In this document: piece after piece, positions 25,153 to 33,622 of the stretch
Layout: each line of letters begins with the position of its first letter
Position numbering within the stretch: position 1 is the first letter of the stretch
Origin: Martinezella dioscoreae
GTDB taxonomy: Bacteria > Pseudomonadota > Alphaproteobacteria > Rhizobiales > Rhizobiaceae
Direction of reading: 5' to 3'
DNA length: 64,000 bases
Assembly: GCF_009176305.1 (NCBI RefSeq)
Contig: NZ_BLAJ01000005.1
Location: 248,001-312,000, forward strand
Notes under the pieces: generated by a model
The model's input: only the letters and a program-made list of their open reading frames with translations
Database searches by the model: none
Told to the model about the DNA's origin: nothing
Position numbers and translations under genes: made by a program

Positions 25153-26489
25153 CGCCCCCTCTTTCCTCCACGCAACTTCGATTTCTTGATCAGGCCTTCA
25201 TATTGCTGTGCGATCAGGTGACCCTGAATCTGCGCCACCGTATCCAGCGTTACGCTAACCACGATCAGAAGCGAAGTGCCACCCAGAGACAAGGGAATAC
25301 CTGTCTGGGATACGAGAATTTCGGGCAGGATGCAGACGAAGACAAGATAGATCGCGCCGATGACCGTGATGCGGGTCAGCACGTAATCGATATATTCGGC
25401 GGTGCGCTCACCCGGACGGATACCGGGAATGAAGCCGCCGTGCTTCTTCAGATTGTCGGCCGTGTCCTTCGGATTGAAGACAAGCGCCGTGTAGAAGAAG
25501 GCGAAGAAGGCGATCAGAGCGGCGTAGAGCACCATATAGACGGGCTGTCCGTGGCCGAGCGCTGCAACGATGGACGTTACCCAGGCCGGAAGCGCGGTGT
25601 TGTTGCCGAGACCGGCGACGGTTGCCGGCAGCAGAAGCAGCGACGACGCGAAGATCGCCGGGATGACGCCCGAAGTGTTCAGCTTCAGCGGCAGGTGCGA
25701 CGTATCGCCCTGGAACATGCGCGTGCCAACCTGGCGCTTCGGATATTGGATCAGCAGGCGACGCTGCGCGCGCTCGACGAAGACGATGAGCGCGATGACC
25801 AGAATAGCGACGACCAGCACGGCGAGAATAAGAGGCGTGGAAAGCGCGCCCGTGCGGCCAAGCTCCAGGGTACCGGCGAGCGCGGTCGGAAGACCGGCGG
25901 CGATACCCGCGAAGATGATCAGCGAAATGCCGTTGCCAATACCGCGCGACGTCACCTGTTCGCCAAGCCACATCAGGAACATGGTGCCGCCAAGCAGCGT
26001 GATGACGGTGGAAATGCGGAAGAACCAGCCGGGATCAACGACGACGCCGTTGCCATGCTCCAGGCCGATCGCAATGCCATAGGCCTGCAATGCGCCGAGC
26101 AGCACCGTGCCGTAGCGGGTGTACTGGTTGATGATCTTACGGCCCTGCTCGCCTTCCTTCTTCAGGTTTTCGAGCGAGGGAACAACCGAGGTCATCAGCT
26201 GAACGATGATCGAGGCGGAGATATAGGGCATGATGCCGAGCGCGAAGATCGCCATGCGCTGCACGGCGCCGCCCGAGAACATGTTGAAGAGACCGAGAAT
26301 GCCGCCCGACTGATTCTGGAAAGCCTGGGCATAGGCGGCAGGGTTGAGGCCAGGAAGCGGAATGTGGGTGCCGAGCCGGTAGACGAGGAGAGCGCCGAGG
26401 GTAAACCACAGGCGCTTCTTGAGATCCTCGGCTTTGGCAAAGGTCGAAAAATTGAGGTTGGACGCCAATTGTTCCGCTGCAGAAGCCAT
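25149..26489 (-). CDS. secY: Protein translocase subunit SecY
   Basis: SecY (446 residues) forms the protein-conducting channel with SecE (53882-54082 in this window) and SecG. Ten membrane helices are visible, with the start KRLWFTLGALLVYRLGTHIPLPG and the cytoplasmic loop RRLLIQYPKRQVG. ATG 26489 (MASAAEQLASNLN) has GGAG 7 bases upstream. The gene follows a strong hairpin after rplO and so is probably driven by its own promoter. Confidence 0.98.
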   Translation of the reverse strand: MASAAEQLASNLNFSTFAKAEDLKKRLWFTLGALLVYRLGTHIPLPGLNPAAYAQAFQNQSGGILGLFNMFSGGAVQRMAIFALGIMPYISASIIVQLMTSVVPSLENLKKEGEQGRKIINQYTRYGTVLLGALQAYGIAIGLEHGNGVVVDPGWFFRISTVITLLGGTMFLMWLGEQVTSRGIGNGISLIIFAGIAAGLPTALAGTLELGRTGALSTPLILAVLVVAILVIALIVFVERAQRRLLIQYPKRQVGTRMFQGDTSHLPLKLNTSGVIPAIFASSLLLLPATVAGLGNNTALPAWVTSIVAALGHGQPVYMVLYAALIAFFAFFYTALVFNPKDTADNLKKHGGFIPGIRPGERTAEYIDYVLTRITVIGAIYLVFVCILPEILVSQTGIPLSLGGTSLLIVVSVTLDTVAQIQGHLIAQQYEGLIKKSKLRGGKRGR

Positions 26490-26672
26490 GCAAATCTCCG
26501 CATCACCAATTCCGGCATAGTCGGCCAAGTCCGGAATCGGTCTGTAAATTGTTCAAAAGCCGGGCTTCGGACGGATTGCGCTGCAATCGGGCGCCTCACC
26601 CTTGGTTCCCGTTATCGATCGGAAAGACACTTGCCGCATCGATCAGATTCGTGAGGCTCACATATGGGAGCA

Positions 26673-26705
26673 AAATCGCCCGAAGTGAAGTCACTTCGGG
26701 CGATT
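26673..26705 (-). terminator. Strong hairpin terminator after rplO
   Basis: A perfect 15-bp stem AATCGCCCGAAGTGA (26674-26688)/TCACTTCGGGCGATT (26691-26705) is followed on the minus strand by TTTG. It lies 11 bases after the rplO stop and 184 bases before the secY start, so the spc operon appears to end here. Confidence 0.75.
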
Positions 26706-26715
26706 GTTGATAATA

Positions 26716-27186
26716 TTATTCTGCGGCAGCAGCGAGCAGCTTGACGGAACCGCCAGCCTTTTCGATCTTCTCGACTGCGGACTTGGAAGCGCCTGCAACT
26801 TCAAGAGCAAGCTTCGCCTTCAGTTCGCCGTCCGAGAGAACCCGAACGCCGTCCTTGACGCGGCGAATAACGCCGGCAGCCTTGAGAGCTGCTGCATCAA
26901 CAGTGCTCTTGGCATCGAGCTTGCCGGCATCGACGGCAGCCTGGATGCGTGCCAGCGATACGACAACGTAGTCGGATGCGAAGATGTTGTTGAAGCCGCG
27001 CTTCGGCAGACGACGGTAGATGGGCATCTGACCGCCTTCGAAGCCGTTGATCGCAACGCCCGAACGGGACTTCTGACCCTTCACACCACGGCCACCGGTC
27101 TTGCCGGAGCCGGAGCCGATGCCGCGGCCGAGGCGCTTGCGGCTGTGGGTCGAGCCTTCGTTATCCTTGATTTCATTCAGTTTCAT
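26716..27186 (-). CDS. rplO: 50S ribosomal protein L15
   Basis: L15 (156 residues) helps late 50S assembly. It has the typical Gly/Lys-rich loop GRGIGSGSGKTGGRGVKGQKSR and GFEGGQMPIYRRLPKRGF. It lies 17 bases after rpmD. Its stop is followed by a strong terminator-like hairpin instead of directly by secY. Confidence 0.98.
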   Translation of the reverse strand: MKLNEIKDNEGSTHSRKRLGRGIGSGSGKTGGRGVKGQKSRSGVAINGFEGGQMPIYRRLPKRGFNNIFASDYVVVSLARIQAAVDAGKLDAKSTVDAAALKAAGVIRRVKDGVRVLSDGELKAKLALEVAGASKSAVEKIEKAGGSVKLLAAAAE

Positions 27187-27203
27187 AGCGAATTACCTCC
27201 GGC

Positions 27204-27416
27204 TCACTTCTCGTCGACAACGCGAACGAGATGCTGGACAGCACGGATCATGCCACGAACAGCCGGAGTATCTTCCAGCGTGCGGCGACGGTGCATTTTG
27301 TTCAGTCCGAGACCGATCAGCGTCTTCTGCTGAACATCCGGACGGCGGATCGGGCTGCCAATCTGCTCGACCGTAACGGTCGCCTTAGCTTCAGCCTTCT
27401 TGGTCGTCTTGGCCAT
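27204..27416 (-). CDS. rpmD: 50S ribosomal protein L30
   Basis: L30 (70 residues) has the signature VEQIGSPIRR...LGLNKMHRRRTLEDTPAVRGM. A short Lys/Ala N-terminal extension (MAKTTKKAEAKA) makes it about 10 residues longer than in E. coli, as in related alphaproteobacteria. It lies 13 bases after rpsE. Confidence 0.97.
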   Translation of the reverse strand: MAKTTKKAEAKATVTVEQIGSPIRRPDVQQKTLIGLGLNKMHRRRTLEDTPAVRGMIRAVQHLVRVVDEK

Positions 27417-27429
27417 AGGTCAAACTCCC

Positions 27430-27999
27430 TTATTCTTCGGAGGCGTTGCCCGAAGCGGCGCGGCGAGCCTGCAGGGTGGCATACTTGATGCCGCGCTGAG
27501 CTGCGATGTCCTTCGGGTGAACCTGGTGCTTCAGGGCGTCGAACGTGGCGCGAACCATGTTGTACGGGTTCGACGAACCGGTCGACTTGGCAACGACGTC
27601 ATGAACGCCGAGCGTTTCGAAAACGGCGCGCATCGGGCCGCCGGCGATGATACCGGTACCGACCTTGGCCGAGCGCAGCAGAACCTTGCCGGCGCCATGA
27701 CGGCCATGAACGTCGTGATGCAGCGTACGGCCGTCGCGCAGCGGTACGAAGATCATGTCGCGCTTGGCGCTTTCGGTTGCCTTGCGGATGGCTTCCGGCA
27801 CTTCGCGTGCCTTGCCATGGCCGAAGCCTACGCGGCCCTTCTGGTCGCCAACGACGACGAGAGCGGCGAAGCCGAAGCGACGGCCACCCTTAACAACCTT
27901 GGCGACGCGGTTGATCGCGACCAGCTTGTCGACGAATTCGCTATCGCGCTCTTCACGGCTCTGACGGTCTTCCCGCGGAGCCCTCTTTTCCTGTGCCAT
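27430..27999 (-). CDS. rpsE: 30S ribosomal protein S5
   Basis: S5 (189 residues) takes part in decoding accuracy and mRNA unwinding. The RNA-binding domain start EFVDKLVAINRVAKVVKGGRRF and the loop VPLRDGRTLHHDVHG are present. It has a charged N-terminal extension (MAQEKRAPREDRQSREERD) of roughly 15-20 residues compared with E. coli. A 130-base gap with two hairpins precedes it. Confidence 0.98.
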   Translation of the reverse strand: MAQEKRAPREDRQSREERDSEFVDKLVAINRVAKVVKGGRRFGFAALVVVGDQKGRVGFGHGKAREVPEAIRKATESAKRDMIFVPLRDGRTLHHDVHGRHGAGKVLLRSAKVGTGIIAGGPMRAVFETLGVHDVVAKSTGSSNPYNMVRATFDALKHQVHPKDIAAQRGIKYATLQARRAASGNASEE

Positions 28000-28047
28000 T
28001 GTCCTCTTCCTTTTTCTTTTCCGGGTGCAACGGGCAAACAAAACGAA

Positions 28048-28122
28048 GACCGCATGAACCTCCCAACGGAGATTTGCGGTCCGGTGAATATCCGGCCGGC
28101 ATCCTTGAGATCACCGGCCGGA
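28048..28122 (-). other. Two hairpins in the rplR-rpsE gap
   Basis: GACCGCA (28048-28054) pairs with TGCGGTC (28075-28081), and TCCGGCCGG (28091-28099) pairs with CCGGCCGGA (28114-28122). Both are perfect. They lie in an unusually long gap for the spc operon. No T-run is present. Confidence 0.5.
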
Positions 28123-28129
28123 AATCTGA

Positions 28130-28492
28130 TTAGAAGGTCAGGCCGCCTTCGCGGGCTGCTTCAGCCAGGGCCTTGATGCGGCCGTGGTAAATGAAAGCGC
28201 CGCGATCGAACACGACTTCCTTCACGCCGGCCTTGGAGGCGCGCTCTGCAACGAGCTTGCCAACGAGGGCTGCGGCTGCGGTATCGGCACCGGTCTTCAG
28301 AGAACCGCGCAGATCCTTGTCGAGGGTAGAGGCAGCCGCGAGGGTCTTGCCAGCCACATCATCGATGATCTGAGCGTAGATGTTCTTCGACGAGCGATGA
28401 ACCGACAGGCGCGGACGGCCATTGGCCACCGCCTTGATTTGACGGCGCACGCGGTTGGCGCGACGCGCAAGTGCTTCTTTCCTGCTAGCCAT
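28130..28492 (-). CDS. rplR: 50S ribosomal protein L18
   Basis: L18 (120 residues) binds 5S rRNA. The family pattern RLSVHRSSKNIYAQIIDD and the terminus DRGAFIYHGRIKALAEAAREGGL are clear. It lies 12 bases after rplF. Confidence 0.98.
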   Translation of the reverse strand: MASRKEALARRANRVRRQIKAVANGRPRLSVHRSSKNIYAQIIDDVAGKTLAAASTLDKDLRGSLKTGADTAAAALVGKLVAERASKAGVKEVVFDRGAFIYHGRIKALAEAAREGGLTF

Positions 28493-28504
28493 TTCGCGTG
28501 TTCC

Positions 28505-29038
28505 TTACTTCTTCTTGCCTTCTTTGCGGACGATCCGCTCTTCGGCATACTTAACGCCCTTGCCCTTGTAGGGCTCAGGACCGCGATATTCGCGGATTTC
28601 AGCGGCAACCTGACCAACTTGCTGCTTGTTGATGCCGGTGACGACGATTTCCGTCGGCTTCGGCACAGCAATGGTGATGCCCTGCGGCGGCTGATAAATC
28701 ACGTCGTGGCTGAAGCCGAGCGCCAGCTGCAGGTTCTTGCCCTGCATGGAGGCACGGTAGCCGACACCGTTGATTTCGAGCTTGCGCTCGTAGCCGTCCT
28801 TAACACCCTTGAAGATGTTCTCGATCATGGTGCGGGACATGCCCCACTTTGCGCGAGCATCCTTGGAGTCGTTGAGCGGCGTCACGACGATTGCATTGTT
28901 TTCCAGCTTGAGACCGATTTCGTCGTTAGCGACGAAAAACAGCTCGCCCTTGGGGCCCTTGGCAGTCACTTTCTGGCCATCAACCGTGGCCGTGATCCCT
29001 GCAGGTACCTGAACGGGCTTCTTACCGATACGAGACAT
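28505..29038 (-). CDS. rplF: 50S ribosomal protein L6
   Basis: L6 (177 residues) lies near the factor-binding site, next to the sarcin-ricin loop. It starts MSRIGKKPVQVPAG and ends with the conserved RGPEPYKGKGVKYAEERIV, where aminoglycoside-resistance changes are known; here it looks wild-type. It lies 43 bases after rpsH. Confidence 0.98.
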   Translation of the reverse strand: MSRIGKKPVQVPAGITATVDGQKVTAKGPKGELFFVANDEIGLKLENNAIVVTPLNDSKDARAKWGMSRTMIENIFKGVKDGYERKLEINGVGYRASMQGKNLQLALGFSHDVIYQPPQGITIAVPKPTEIVVTGINKQQVGQVAAEIREYRGPEPYKGKGVKYAEERIVRKEGKKK

Positions 29039-29081
29039 TTTTCAAACCTGTCTGTTTCGAAGGAGATATCTCTGTTCGATC

Positions 29082-29480
29082 TTAGAAGACCGAGCAGAGA
29101 ACCTCGCCACCAACATTCTGTTCGCGAGCCTGGTGATCGGCCATCACACCCTTCGGAGTCGAAAGGATGGTAATGCCGAGACCGTTCGCGACCTGCGGAA
29201 TGGACTTGACCGAGACATAAACCCGGCGGCCCGGCTTGGACACACGGCCGATCTCGCGGATCACCGATGCGCCTTCGTAGTACTTGAGTTCGATGTTGAG
29301 CTCAGACTTGCCGTTGCCGAAATCGACGACGGAATAGCCACGGATGTAGCCTTCAGCCTGGAGCACATCGAGAACGCGTGCACGGAGCTTGGACGCAGGC
29401 GTCGAAACCGACGACTTGCGGCGCGAAGCGCCATTGCGGATGCGGGTGAGCATATCGCCCAAAGGATCAGTCATAGACAT
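29082..29480 (-). CDS. rpsH: 30S ribosomal protein S8
   Basis: S8 (132 residues) is a primary 16S rRNA binder and in E. coli the translational repressor of the spc operon. MTDPLGDMLTRIRN and the C-terminal ILSTPKGVMADHQAREQNVGGE are conserved. An S8 target site inside rplE, as in E. coli, was not searched for in detail. It lies 12 bases after rpsN. Confidence 0.98.
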   Translation of the reverse strand: MSMTDPLGDMLTRIRNGASRRKSSVSTPASKLRARVLDVLQAEGYIRGYSVVDFGNGKSELNIELKYYEGASVIREIGRVSKPGRRVYVSVKSIPQVANGLGITILSTPKGVMADHQAREQNVGGEVLCSVF

Positions 29481-29492
29481 CTAATCTGCTCC

Positions 29493-29798
29493 TTACCAGC
29501 TGGACTTGACGATGCCCGGCACCTTGCCGAGATTGCCGAGTTCACGCAGCGCGATACGCGACATGCGCAGTTTGCGGTAGTAGGCGCGCGGACGGCCAGA
29601 CACTTCGCAACGGTTGCGAATACGGGTCTTCGATCCATCGCGCGGGAGCGATGCCAGCTTCAGAGTGGCCTTGAACCGGTCTTCGATCGAGAGAGACTGG
29701 TTCATGATGATTGCCTTGAGAGCAGCCCGCTTCGCGGCCTGGTTGGCAACCGTATTGCGGCGGCGCTTGTTCTTTTCAACTGCGCTTGTCTTCGCCAT
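29493..29798 (-). CDS. rpsN: 30S ribosomal protein S14 (zinc-independent)
   Basis: S14 (101 residues) is the long, Cys-poor form: CEVSGRPRAYYRKL keeps one Cys and lacks the CxxC pair of the zinc form. It starts MAKTSAVEKNKRRR and ends GIVKSSW. It lies 33 bases after rplE. Confidence 0.98.
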   Translation of the reverse strand: MAKTSAVEKNKRRRNTVANQAAKRAALKAIIMNQSLSIEDRFKATLKLASLPRDGSKTRIRNRCEVSGRPRAYYRKLRMSRIALRELGNLGKVPGIVKSSW

Positions 29799-29831
29799 AT
29801 CAGGGTTCCTTTTCTACGCTCGTCGTTACGG

Positions 29832-30389
29832 TTATTGACGGAACGGGAAGTTGAACTCTTTCAGAAGAGCCCGTGCTTCGTCGTCGGTCGTCGCCGTCGT
29901 GCAAACGATGATGTCCATGCCCCACATCTGATCAACCTTGTCGTAGTTGATCTCAGGGAACACAATGTGCTCCTTGATGCCCATGGCAAAATTGCCACGA
30001 CCGTCAAAGCTCTTCGGGTTCAGGCCGCGGAAGTCGCGAACGCGCGGAAGCGCGATGTTGACCAGACGATCCAGGAACTCATACATGCGGGCGCCGCGCA
30101 GGGTAACCTTCGCGCCGATCGGCATATTTTCGCGGACCTTGAAGCCAGCGATGGAGTTGCGTGCGCGGGTGATGACCGGCTTCTGGCCAGCGATGGCCGC
30201 CAGGTCGGCAGCAGCAACGGTCGGCTTCTTCGAATCAGCCGTCGCTTCGCCAACACCCATGTTAATCACGATCTTGTCCAGCTTCGGGATCTGCATCTCG
30301 TTAGCGTAGGAGAACTGCTCCTGCATGGCTGCACGGATGCGAGCAACATATTCCTTCTTGAGCCGCGGCTCGTACTTTGCCTCAGCCAT
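29832..30389 (-). CDS. rplE: 50S ribosomal protein L5
   Basis: L5 (185 residues) binds 5S rRNA and contacts P-site tRNA. The motifs PKLDKIVINMGVGEA, RNSIAGFKVREN and RDFRGLNPKSFDGRGNF are present. Its start overlaps the rplX end by 8 bases. Confidence 0.98.
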   Translation of the reverse strand: MAEAKYEPRLKKEYVARIRAAMQEQFSYANEMQIPKLDKIVINMGVGEATADSKKPTVAAADLAAIAGQKPVITRARNSIAGFKVRENMPIGAKVTLRGARMYEFLDRLVNIALPRVRDFRGLNPKSFDGRGNFAMGIKEHIVFPEINYDKVDQMWGMDIIVCTTATTDDEARALLKEFNFPFRQ

Positions 30390-30690
30390 CGATCACTTCT
30401 CCCGAGGTCTTGGCCACACGGACCTTCTTGCCATCCACAACCTTGAAACCGACGCGGGTCGGCTTGCCGTCCTTGTCGACGATCGCAATGTTGGACAGGT
30501 GAAGCGGGGCTTCCTTGCTGATGATGCCGGCTTCCTGGTTCTGCGTCTGGCGCTGATGGCGCTTGATGACGTTGACGCCACGAACGACCGCACGGTCTTC
30601 CTTCGGCAGCACTTGAATGACTTCGCCGGTACGGCCCTTGTCCTTACCGGTCAATACGACAACCTTGTCGCCTTTACGGATCTTCTGCAT
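30382..30690 (-). CDS. rplX: 50S ribosomal protein L24
   Basis: L24 (102 residues) initiates 50S assembly. The KOW motif KGDKVVVLTGKDKGRTGEV is at the N-terminus. It overlaps rplE by 8 bases and lies 11 bases after rplN. Confidence 0.98.
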   Translation of the reverse strand: MQKIRKGDKVVVLTGKDKGRTGEVIQVLPKEDRAVVRGVNVIKRHQRQTQNQEAGIISKEAPLHLSNIAIVDKDGKPTRVGFKVVDGKKVRVAKTSGEVIDG

Positions 30691-30701
30691 CGCTCCGCTC
30701 C

Positions 30702-31070
30702 TTACAGTACTTCTGGAGCCAGCGAGATGATCTTCATGTGGTTCTTGGCGCGAAGTTCGCGCGGAACCGGTCCGAAGATACGGGTGCCGATCGGCTCTTT
30801 CTTGTTGTCGATGAGGACTGCTGCGTTGGTATCGAAGCGGATGACGCTGCCATCCGGACGACGGATGTCCTTGGCGGTACGAACAACAACCGCCTTCATC
30901 ACGTCACCCTTCTTCACACGGCCGCGCGGGATAGCTTCCTTGATCGAAACGACGATAACGTCGCCGATCGAGGCATACTTGCGCTTCGAGCCGCCCAGCA
31001 CCTTGATGCACATGACACGACGTGCGCCGGAATTATCCGCCACGTCGAGGTTTGTTTGCATCTGAATCAT
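30702..31070 (-). CDS. rplN: 50S ribosomal protein L14
   Basis: L14 (122 residues) forms an intersubunit bridge. It starts MIQMQTNLDVADNSGARRVM and has RGRVKKGDVMKAVVVRT. It is the first gene after a 227-base gap containing a terminator-like hairpin, so it probably opens the spc transcription unit. Confidence 0.98.
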   Translation of the reverse strand: MIQMQTNLDVADNSGARRVMCIKVLGGSKRKYASIGDVIVVSIKEAIPRGRVKKGDVMKAVVVRTAKDIRRPDGSVIRFDTNAAVLIDNKKEPIGTRIFGPVPRELRAKNHMKIISLAPEVL

Positions 31071-31200
31071 GTCAGGTCGCCTTCTTGTTGTTACCGGAAT
31101 GGTTGGGCCAATCGACCCCCTACCCCGGCTTATGGACTAGTGTCTTGTCTGATTATGCCTGGGCTTCGGAACCGCAACGGGTCGCCTCTGCCGGCCATCA

Positions 31201-31231
31201 ATAAAGCAAAAGAACGCCCGTTCGCGAGCGT
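31201..31231 (-). terminator. Terminator-like hairpin after rpsQ
   Basis: The stem ACGCCCG (31214-31220)/CGAGCGT (31225-31231), with one G-U pair and a 4-base loop, is followed on the minus strand by TTCTTTTGCTTTAT. It lies in the rpsQ-rplN gap and would end the S10 unit. Confidence 0.65.
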
Positions 31232-31297
31232 CCTGCTTCCAAGCTCGTGCTTCATACAGATATTTCGCCCAAGCGCAAGGGCCTGAGCGAAATTCTG

Positions 31298-31537
31298 TTA
31301 CTTGGACTGGGCGGAAACGACCGTCCAGGTCTTATCCTTGGAGATCGGCGCGCATTCCTCGATGGAAACGACGTCGCCGGTCTTGTACTGATTGTTTTCG
31401 TCGTGAGCCTTGTACTTCTTGGAACGACGAACGGTCTTCTGGAGCAGCGGGTGAGCGAAACGACGCTCAACGCGGACAACTACCGTCTTCTCGTTCTTGT
31501 CGCTGACCACGACGCCCTGCAGAATGCGCTTCGGCAT
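31298..31537 (-). CDS. rpsQ: 30S ribosomal protein S17
   Basis: S17 (79 residues) is a primary 16S rRNA binder. MPKRILQGVVVSDKNEKTVVV and the HDENNQYKTGDVVSIEECAP region match the family. It is the last gene of the S10 unit and is followed by a hairpin terminator. Confidence 0.98.
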   Translation of the reverse strand: MPKRILQGVVVSDKNEKTVVVRVERRFAHPLLQKTVRRSKKYKAHDENNQYKTGDVVSIEECAPISKDKTWTVVSAQSK

Positions 31538-31549
31538 GTTATTCTTCCT

Positions 31550-31750
31550 TTAGGCCTTTGCTTCTGCCGCCTTCTGGCGGGCAATGGTTTTTACGCGAGC
31601 GATGTCCTTGCGGACTTCGTTGATGCGCGAGGACTTCTCGAGCTGGCCGGTCGCCTTCTGAAAGCGCAGGTTGAACTGCTCCTTCTTCAGCTTGGCAAGC
31701 TCGTCCTTGAGTTGGTCGGCGCTCAGGGCGCGAACATCTGCGGCTTTCAT
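31550..31750 (-). CDS. rpmC: 50S ribosomal protein L29
   Basis: L29 (66 residues) is a helical protein at the exit tunnel. The start MKAADVRALSADQLKDEL and the motif ELAKLKKEQFNLRFQKATGQ are typical. It lies 11 bases after rplP. Confidence 0.97.
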   Translation of the reverse strand: MKAADVRALSADQLKDELAKLKKEQFNLRFQKATGQLEKSSRINEVRKDIARVKTIARQKAAEAKA

Positions 31751-31761
31751 GAGCTTCTTCC

Positions 31762-32175
31762 TTACTCTGCAATGCGCTGAACGAAGCGCGTCTTGACCGA
31801 GAGCTTGGCAGCGCCGAGGCGCAGGGCCTCACGAGCGATTTCTTCGCTCACACCGTCGATCTCGAACATCATACGGCCGGGCTTGACCTTGCATGCCCAG
31901 TATTCGACAGAGCCCTTACCTTTACCCATACGGACTTCGGTCGGCTTTGCGGTTACCGGAACATCCGGGAACACGCGGATCCATACACGGCCGGCGCGCT
32001 TCATATAGCGCGTGATCGCGCGGCGGGCCGCTTCGATCTCGCGAGCGTTGACACGGTTAGGCTCCTGCGACTTCAGGCCGAATTCGCCGAACGCCAGATC
32101 AGAACCACCCTTGGCAACGCCCTTGATGCGGCCCTTGAATTGCTTGCGGTACTTCGTACGCTTTGGCTGCAACAT
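31762..32175 (-). CDS. rplP: 50S ribosomal protein L16
   Basis: L16 (137 residues) organises the A-site region of the 50S. MLQPKRTKYRKQFKGR and GKGKGSVEYWACKVKPGRMMFE are conserved. It lies 36 bases after rpsC. Confidence 0.98.
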   Translation of the reverse strand: MLQPKRTKYRKQFKGRIKGVAKGGSDLAFGEFGLKSQEPNRVNAREIEAARRAITRYMKRAGRVWIRVFPDVPVTAKPTEVRMGKGKGSVEYWACKVKPGRMMFEIDGVSEEIAREALRLGAAKLSVKTRFVQRIAE

Positions 32176-32211
32176 TTTCTTATTCTCCGAACTTATCTGC
32201 CACGTACGCTA

Positions 32212-32937
32212 TCAAGCGTTGTCGCGGCGACGGTCTCTATCGCGATCGCGGCTAGCCGGACCCTGGGCGTCGCCTTCGAGCGCACGGCGTTCGGAGGCCA
32301 TCGGATCGTGCTCAAGGATTTCGCCCTTGAAGATCCAGACCTTGATGCCGCAGATACCGAAAGCGGTTTCTGCTTCAGCCGTACCGTAGTCGATGTCGGC
32401 GCGCAGCGTATGCAGCGGCACGCGACCTTCGCGGTACCATTCCGTACGAGCGATTTCAGCACCGCCGAGACGGCCGGCGCAGGTGATCTTGATGCCTTCG
32501 GCGCCAAGACGCATCGCGGACTGAACGGCGCGCTTCATAGCGCGACGGAAAGCGACACGGCGTTCCAGCTGCTGAGCGATCGACTGGGCAACCAGCGTCG
32601 CGTCGATTTCCGGCTTGCGAACTTCAACGATGTTGAGGTGCGTTTCGGAATTCGTCATGTCCGACAGCTTCTTGCGGAGCTTGTCGATGTCAGCGCCCTT
32701 CTTGCCGATGATCAGGCCCGGACGAGCCGAGTGGATCGTGACGCGGCACTTCTTGTGCGGACGCTCGATGACCACCTTGGAGATACCAGCCTGCTTCAGT
32801 TCGTTCATGACGAACTTGCGCATCTTCAGGTCTTCGTGGAGGAGCTGGCCGTACTCGGCATTGTCCGCGAACCAGCGGCTATCCCAGGTACGGTTGATGC
32901 CAAGACGAAAGCCGATCGGATTGATTTTCTGACCCAT
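32212..32937 (-). CDS. rpsC: 30S ribosomal protein S3
   Basis: S3 (241 residues) lines the mRNA entry channel and has helicase activity with S4 and S5. The KH domain motif RPGLIIGKKGADIDKLRKKL is present, and the C-terminal tail is Arg/Asp-rich (DRDRDRRRDNA). Its start overlaps the rplV stop by one base. Confidence 0.98.
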   Translation of the reverse strand: MGQKINPIGFRLGINRTWDSRWFADNAEYGQLLHEDLKMRKFVMNELKQAGISKVVIERPHKKCRVTIHSARPGLIIGKKGADIDKLRKKLSDMTNSETHLNIVEVRKPEIDATLVAQSIAQQLERRVAFRRAMKRAVQSAMRLGAEGIKITCAGRLGGAEIARTEWYREGRVPLHTLRADIDYGTAEAETAFGICGIKVWIFKGEILEHDPMASERRALEGDAQGPASRDRDRDRRRDNA

Positions 32938-33326
32938 TATGCGGCCTCCCCTTGAGCTTCCACTTCACGAACGACGATCGTCAGGTGCGCAAACGGACGC
33001 TCGATGCGAGATGCGCGGCCGCGGCCACGAGCGTGGAAACGCTTCATGACGATCGACTTGCCGACGTAAGCTTCCGCAACGACCAGCGAGTCAACGTCGA
33101 GATCGTGATTGTTTTCTGCATTGGCGATCGCAGATTCGAGCGTCTTCTTCACAGCGCCAGCGATACGCTTGCGCGAGAATTCCAGCTCTGCGAGCGCGCG
33201 GTCAACCTTCTTGCCGCGGATCGAAGCCGCGACCAGGTTGAGCTTCTGCGGGCTGACGCGGAGCGTGCGCGCAACTGCCTGCGCCTCGTTGTCCTTCAGC
33301 CGGCGTTCGGTTTTTGCCTTGCCCAT
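32937..33326 (-). CDS. rplV: 50S ribosomal protein L22
   Basis: L22 (129 residues) extends a loop into the exit tunnel; the loop KRFHARGRGRASRIERPFAH looks wild-type with respect to macrolide-resistance changes. It lies 2 bases after rpsS. Confidence 0.98.
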   Translation of the reverse strand: MGKAKTERRLKDNEAQAVARTLRVSPQKLNLVAASIRGKKVDRALAELEFSRKRIAGAVKKTLESAIANAENNHDLDVDSLVVAEAYVGKSIVMKRFHARGRGRASRIERPFAHLTIVVREVEAQGEAA

Positions 33327-33328
33327 TG

Positions 33329-33607
33329 TTACTTCCTCTTCGCCTTCTTGTCCGCACCGTGACCATAATAGGTACGGGTCGGGGCGAACTCGCCGAACTT
33401 GTGTCCGACCATGTCTTCATTGACGCTGACCGGAATGTGCTTGCTGCCGTTGTAGACGCCGAAGGTGAGACCAACGAACTGCGGCATGATGGTGGAGCGA
33501 CGGCTCCACATCTTGATTACTTCGTTACGTCCGCCTTCACGCACCTTCTCAGCCTTCTTGAGAAGATAGCCGTCAACAAACGGACCTTTCCATACTGAAC
33601 GAGCCAC
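33329..33607 (-). CDS. rpsS: 30S ribosomal protein S19
   Basis: S19 (92 residues) sits in the 30S head next to S13. MARSVWKGPFVDGYLLKK and YNGSKHIPVSVNEDMVGHK are conserved. It lies 15 bases after rplB. Confidence 0.98.
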   Translation of the reverse strand: MARSVWKGPFVDGYLLKKAEKVREGGRNEVIKMWSRRSTIMPQFVGLTFGVYNGSKHIPVSVNEDMVGHKFGEFAPTRTYYGHGADKKAKRK

Positions 33608-33622
33608 TTGAGACTTCCTCTC

